A stretch of 64,000 bases of DNA from Sva-07 sp963828415 (lineage in GTDB: Bacteria > Actinomycetota > Acidimicrobiia > Acidimicrobiales > Ilumatobacteraceae), in assembly GCA_963828415.1 (NCBI GenBank), contig CAWHEI010000003.1:124001-188000 (forward strand), written 5' to 3'. Below, piece by piece: positions 58,874 to 64,000 of the stretch. The position numbers were made by a program, and so were the translations under genes. Numbering within the stretch: the stretch's first letter is position 1; every line of letters begins with the position of its first letter. The notes under the pieces are model-generated. The model saw nothing but the letters and a program-made list of their open reading frames with translations, made no database searches and was not told the origin of the DNA.

Positions 58874-59869
58874 ATGACAACGTCGTCACGTCAACAGCCC
58901 GACCGAAACCTCGCGATGGAGTTGGTCCGAGCCACCGAATCGGCCTGCCTGGCAGCCGCACGCTGGGTCGGGCGGGGCGACAAGAACGCTGCCGACAACG
59001 CCGCCGTCGAAGCCATGCGGTTGTCGCTGTCCACCGTGTCGATGGATGGAGTCGTCGTGATCGGCGAGGGCGAGAAGGACGACGCTCCGATGCTCTACAA
59101 CGGCGAGCATGTCGGCGACGGCAGCGCCCCCGACGTCGACGTCGCAGTCGACCCGATCGACGGCACCACGCTGACCGCTCAGGGAAAGACCAACGCGCTC
59201 GCCGTCATCGCCGTTGCCGACCGTGGCTCGATGCTCGACCCGGGTCCGTCGTTCTACATGGAGAAGATCGCCGTCGGTCCCGACGCAGTGGGGGCGATCG
59301 ACATCACCGCCACGCCGACGCAGAACCTCCGATGGGTCGCCAAGGCGAAGGGCGAGGAGGTCCGCGACCTCACCGTCGTCATCCTCGATCGACCGCGCCA
59401 TGCCGACCTCATCGCCGAGGTGCGAGCAAGCGGGTGTCGGATCCGACTGATCACCGACGGCGACGTCTACGGGTCCGTCGCAACGTGCTGGCCCGATGCG
59501 GGCGCCGACGTGCTCATCGGAATCGGCGGTACGCCCGAGGGCGTCATCTCCGCGGCGGCGATGAAGGCGATGGGCGGCGAGATCCAGGCCCGCTTCGCAC
59601 CCCAGACCGACGAAGAACGCACTGCGATGATCGACGCCGGATTCGACCTCGACCGGGTGCTCGGCCAAGACGACCTGATCCAGAGTGACAACTGCTTCTT
59701 CGCCGCGACCGGTCTCACCGATGGAGCACTGCTCCGCGGCGTTCGCTTCGACTCCAGCGGGGTCCGCACCCAGAGCCTGGTGATGCGCTCGCGCAGCGGC
59801 ACGGTCCGAATGATCGACGCCCATCACCGCGTCTCGAAACTCCGCGAGTTCGCCGCCATCGACTACTGA
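58874..59869 (+). CDS. glpX: Class II fructose-1,6-bisphosphatase
   Basis: Gluconeogenic phosphatase producing fructose 6-phosphate; 331 residues. Family motifs are clear: ACLAAARWVGRGDKNAAD near 17-34, the metal site VIGEGEKDDAPML near 57-69 and DPIDGTTLTAQGK near 94-106. ATG 58874 follows TACCGT. It converges on the frameshifted SDR gene after 22 nt. Confidence 0.95.
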   Translation: MTTSSRQQPDRNLAMELVRATESACLAAARWVGRGDKNAADNAAVEAMRLSLSTVSMDGVVVIGEGEKDDAPMLYNGEHVGDGSAPDVDVAVDPIDGTTLTAQGKTNALAVIAVADRGSMLDPGPSFYMEKIAVGPDAVGAIDITATPTQNLRWVAKAKGEEVRDLTVVILDRPRHADLIAEVRASGCRIRLITDGDVYGSVATCWPDAGADVLIGIGGTPEGVISAAAMKAMGGEIQARFAPQTDEERTAMIDAGFDLDRVLGQDDLIQSDNCFFAATGLTDGALLRGVRFDSSGVRTQSLVMRSRSGTVRMIDAHHRVSKLREFAAIDY

Positions 59870-59891
59870 CGTCGACGATGCGCCGGGGGCG

Positions 59892-60664
59892 TCAGCGGGT
59901 GATCGCGCCGCTGACCCAGCGGGTGAAGGAACGCGGCAGCAGGTCGCTTCCCGTGACAGCGACCTTGTAGAGCGCGCCGGGCACCGAGATCGTCTTGTTC
60001 GCCGCCACGTCGCGCAGGCCAGTCGAGGCCACCTCCTCGACCGTCGTCCAGGCAAGATCCGGGACCTTCAGCGCGAGCCCGGTGGTGTTGCTGTGATCCT
60101 GGAACTCGGTCTTGGTGAGCCCGGGGCAGAGCGCGGTGACATGGATGCCGGCGCCCTTGACCTCGCTGTGCAGCGCCTCGGTGATACTCGTCACGTACGC
60201 CTTGGTCGCCGCGTAGACGCCGAGACCCGGCGAGGCCTGGAAGCTGGCGACGCTCGACACGTTCATCAGATACCCGCGCCCCGCGGCACCATCGCGGCGA
60301 GCGCCGCATGGCTGAGCACGGTCAGTGCCTTGACGTTGAGTTCGACCTCGTCGGACAGGCGATCGACGTCGAGTTCGTGGAACACGCCGCTCGTTCCGAA
60401 GCCGGCGTTGTTGACCACGAGATCGATCGGCGAGGCGGTCGACGAGATGCGCTCGGCGGTGAGCGCCTGTCCCTCCGACGTCCCGAGGTCGGCTTCGAGC
60501 ACCTCGAAGCCGTCGTAACGATCGGCGATCTCACGGAGACGGTCACCACGACGGGCGACCAGCACCGTCGGGACACCGGCCTCACCGAGCAGTCTGGCGA
60601 TTTCGGCGCCGATCCCCGAGGACGCGCCCGTGACGAGGGCGGAGGTGAACGGATACGTCGACAT
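59892..60664 (-). pseudogene. Short-chain dehydrogenase/reductase, interrupted by a one-base frameshift
   Basis: A classical SDR split into two frames. The first (60664 down to 60266) has the cofactor motif VTGASSGIG and VNNAGFG; the second (from about 60275 to 59892) has NVSSVAS and the active-site YAATKAY with Tyr and Lys. The break is at a run of four C (60279-60282, plus strand); five would give PRGRGYLMNVSS, as normal in the family. Total length of 773 is 2 mod 3, as for one lost base. True damage or a sequence error cannot be separated here. The oxidoreductase substrate is unknown. Confidence 0.85.
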
Positions 60665-60689
60665 GCGCCGAAGCTACCAACCGCGTGAG

Positions 60690-60722
60690 GATTACATCGC
60701 GGGTCTGACCCCTGATGTAATC
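60690..60722. repeat. 33-nt palindrome, family B copy after atpC
   Basis: Same structure as at 1383, with GATGTAATC on the right so that eight outer bases now pair. It lies directly after atpC and may terminate the ATP synthase operon. Confidence 0.85.
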
Positions 60723-60723
60723 G

Positions 60724-61152
60724 TCAGGCGGTGAACGTGGTGCCGGTGGCGCGCAGGCGGGCTTGGGCCCGATCGCGGCCGGCAGTCGCGATTTCGGCGA
60801 GCCCCGACTCGAGGCTCTGGTCGCGCAGCATGTGCTGATGGCGCTCCAGCGCTTCCTTGGCCCGGTCGATGTCGATGTCCTGGGCCAGCTCGGCCGTGTC
60901 GGACAGGATCGACACCTTGGTCGGGTTGCCACTCACCTCGACGAAGCCGCGGTGGATGGCGATGTCCTGGATCGTTCCGTCGGTCTGGAACACCCGCGTG
61001 TGATTCTCGACGAGCGCGCCGAGGAACGCTGCGTGGCCGGACTGGAACGCGACCTCGCCGCCACCCAGCGTCCGGGTGATGACCATGTCGGCCTCACCCG
61101 AGTACAGCACCGCCTCCGGCGACACCACCTCGACGATGAGCGGTTCAGCCAT
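60724..61152 (-). CDS. atpC: ATP synthase epsilon subunit
   Basis: Rotor stalk subunit of the F1 motor, 142 residues, with a complete N-terminal beta domain (IVEVVSPEAVLYSGEADMV, then GHAAFLGALVENHTRV) and a C-terminal helical pair (DIDIDRAKEALERHQ). It inhibits ATP hydrolysis. Last gene of the atp operon in this window; only 2 nt separate it from atpD, and a family-B palindrome follows. Confidence 0.95.
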   Translation of the reverse strand: MAEPLIVEVVSPEAVLYSGEADMVITRTLGGGEVAFQSGHAAFLGALVENHTRVFQTDGTIQDIAIHRGFVEVSGNPTKVSILSDTAELAQDIDIDRAKEALERHQHMLRDQSLESGLAEIATAGRDRAQARLRATGTTFTA

Positions 61153-61154
61153 GA

Positions 61155-62597
<1,443 letters not shown>

Positions 62598-62628
62598 GAC
62601 TGTTGTTCTCCTGGTGTCGCGTGTGCGC

Positions 62629-63609
62629 TCAGCGGGTGGCGCCGGAGTCGGCCTGTTGCAGTTGCTGGTAGACCTCGTCGCCGAGATCGAAGTAGGGAAT
62701 GTCGTCGTCGCCGGAGTCGAGGGCTTCGGCACCGCCGACGATCTCCATGATCTCGGTGGTGATCGAGTCCTGACGGGCTCGGTTCATGATGCGGCTGAGC
62801 GACTTGATCAGCTCGTCGGCGTTGTCGGTGGCGGACTTCATCGCCCGCTGGCGGTATGCGTGCTCGGACGCAGCGGCGTTGAGCAGCGCTGCATAGACGC
62901 GGGCCTCGACGTAGCGCGGGAGCAACGTGTCGAGGATCGTCGCCGGGTCGGGTTCGAACTCGTAGTCGCCGCCCGAGCCGTCGGTGCTTCCGGCCCTGCC
63001 GTCGCCACCGGCGACGGTGTCGGCGCTGAGTGGAACGAGCGGTCGCAGGACGACTTCCTGGCTGCCGGCGGAGATGAAGCGGGTGTAGACCAGCTCGACC
63101 TTGTCGACCTTGCCGGACACGAAGAGGTCGACGACGTGTTCGCCGATCGCACGGGCGTCGTCGTACGACGGCTGCGCCGAGAAACCGCTGAAGTCCTGGC
63201 CGAGCGTGTAGCCGCGGAACCGGAAGTACCCCTCGGCCTTCTTGCCGACCGGGACGATCGTGTAGTCCTTGCCGGCGAGCACGTCGGCTTTGACCTCACC
63301 CTCGGCCGCACGCTGCACGCCCGAGTTGTAGCCGCCGCACAGACCACGGTCGGCGGTGATCACGACGTAGCACGTGTGCCTGATCTCGTCGCGACCCGAC
63401 AGCAACGGCGAGTCGGCCGAGGCGCCTCCGGCAGCGAGGTCCTTGACGACTTCGGTGATCTGCTCGGAGTACGGCACGGCGGCGGCGACGCGCGCCTGGG
63501 CCTTGACGATGCGCGACGCAGCGATGAGCTCCATGGCGCGCGTGATCTTCTTCGTCGCCCGAACGCTGCGAATGCGTTCTTTGAGGATTCGCTCCTGACC
63601 GCCAGCCAT
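62629..63609 (-). CDS. atpG: ATP synthase gamma subunit
   Basis: Central rotor shaft of the F1 motor, 326 residues, longer than the usual 290-300 because of an acidic, Gly-rich insertion near residues 205-220. The N-terminal coiled helix (RIRSVRATKKITRAMELIA) and C-terminal helix (RARQDSITTEIMEIVGGA) match the family. It lies 5 nt after atpA and 31 nt before atpD. Confidence 0.96.
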   Translation of the reverse strand: MAGGQERILKERIRSVRATKKITRAMELIAASRIVKAQARVAAAVPYSEQITEVVKDLAAGGASADSPLLSGRDEIRHTCYVVITADRGLCGGYNSGVQRAAEGEVKADVLAGKDYTIVPVGKKAEGYFRFRGYTLGQDFSGFSAQPSYDDARAIGEHVVDLFVSGKVDKVELVYTRFISAGSQEVVLRPLVPLSADTVAGGDGRAGSTDGSGGDYEFEPDPATILDTLLPRYVEARVYAALLNAAASEHAYRQRAMKSATDNADELIKSLSRIMNRARQDSITTEIMEIVGGAEALDSGDDDIPYFDLGDEVYQQLQQADSGATR

Positions 63610-63614
63610 CTACA

Positions 63615-64000
63615 TCACTCCGTTGCGAGGGTCTTGTTGGACTTGGCGTCGCCGACTTCGTCGACGTCGAGCGCCGTCGGATCGACGTGGTAGCCGTCAC
63701 CGGTGACGCTGAAGGTCTGCTTGAACGCCACGATCGCGTCGTCGAGACCATCGGGGATCCCGCTGGACTTGATGTCTGCGAGCAGGCCGCTGTGCGTGGT
63801 GCGCACGTACTCGATCAGCTCGGACTCGAAACGGCGGACGTCGCCGACCGGCACGTCGTCGAGGTGGCCCTTGGTGCCGGCGTAGATCGACAGCACCTGC
63901 TCCTCGACGGGCATCGGGCTGTTGAGCGGCTGCTTGAGCAGCTCGACCAGGCGGTAGCCGCGCTCGAGCTGCGCCTTGGAGATCGCGTCGAGTTCGGAAC
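63615..64000 (-). CDS. atpA: ATP synthase alpha subunit, C-terminal part (cut by window)
   Basis: Only the last 128 residues are visible, with the helical C-terminal domain: SELDAISKAQLERGYRLVE and VEEQVLSIYAGTKGHLDDV. The frame is open to the edge of the window. It is first of the visible atpA-atpG-atpD-atpC order, as in other bacteria. Confidence 0.95.
   Translation of the reverse strand, partial: SELDAISKAQLERGYRLVELLKQPLNSPMPVEEQVLSIYAGTKGHLDDVPVGDVRRFESELIEYVRTTHSGLLADIKSSGIPDGLDDAIVAFKQTFSVTGDGYHVDPTALDVDEVGDAKSNKTLATE

Overview
The window is a high-GC bacterial chromosome segment with tightly packed genes. Gene content (two-domain BMP-type nucleoside importer, P1B-5 metal ATPase, class F/E-like sortase, mycothiol-dependent DinB-fold protein, actinobacterial-type glycogen genes, MeaB, Asp-type MurA) points to an actinobacterium. 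The style of the small proteins and leaderless genes suggests the Acidimicrobiia, perhaps near Ilumatobacter; this placement is inference, not a database result. I see no insertion sequence, prophage, integrase, CRISPR array or rRNA, and only one tRNA (Ala, CGC). No stretch over 300 bases lacks a gene.

Layout. 0-2.4 kb: end of an unknown gene, an enoyl-CoA hydratase and an SGNH hydrolase. 2.5-13 kb: a nucleoside salvage block (BMP lipoprotein, ABC ATPase, two permeases, adenosine deaminase; then a cupredoxin lipoprotein, a PhyH dioxygenase, a second adenosine deaminase and upp). 13-19.7 kb: phosphohexomutase and PfkB kinase on the minus strand, diverging from aminopeptidase N, followed by a flavin amine oxidase whose C-terminal FAD module sits at the N-terminus (circular permutation). 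19.8-21.4 kb: DUF4397 surface protein and a sortase. 22.5-26.5 kb: heme-binding protein, VIT1-type transporter and P1B-5 ATPase with a hemerythrin tail. 26.7-31.4 kb: tRNA-Ala and molybdenum cofactor genes moaC, moaA, moeA. 32-39 kb: galU, a cysteine-free FmdB-like protein, SAF protein, uppP, PHP protein, tldE/tldD, thioesterase. 39-50 kb: ThDP enzyme, PAP2 membrane protein, galT, L,D-transpeptidase and glycogen genes (glgB, GT4 synthase, frameshifted glgP). 50-60.7 kb: transporters, a second enoyl-CoA hydratase, meaB, nfu, murA, a DnaJ-like protein, glpX and a frameshifted SDR. 60.7-64 kb: atpC, atpD, atpG and the end of atpA.

Two patterns run through the window. First, more than twenty genes start 6 to 10 nt after a TANNNT box, the position expected of a -10 element for leaderless mRNA. 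Many are divergent pairs whose start codons lie only 22 to 76 nt apart. Second, gene ends carry several families of intergenic palindromes. One is always a doublet of a 38-nt palindrome with exactly 61-nt spacing (three loci); another is a 33-nt palindrome with compensatory arm changes (five copies). Two genes (glgP and an SDR) each lack one base in a homopolymer run, which may be real decay or sequence error.
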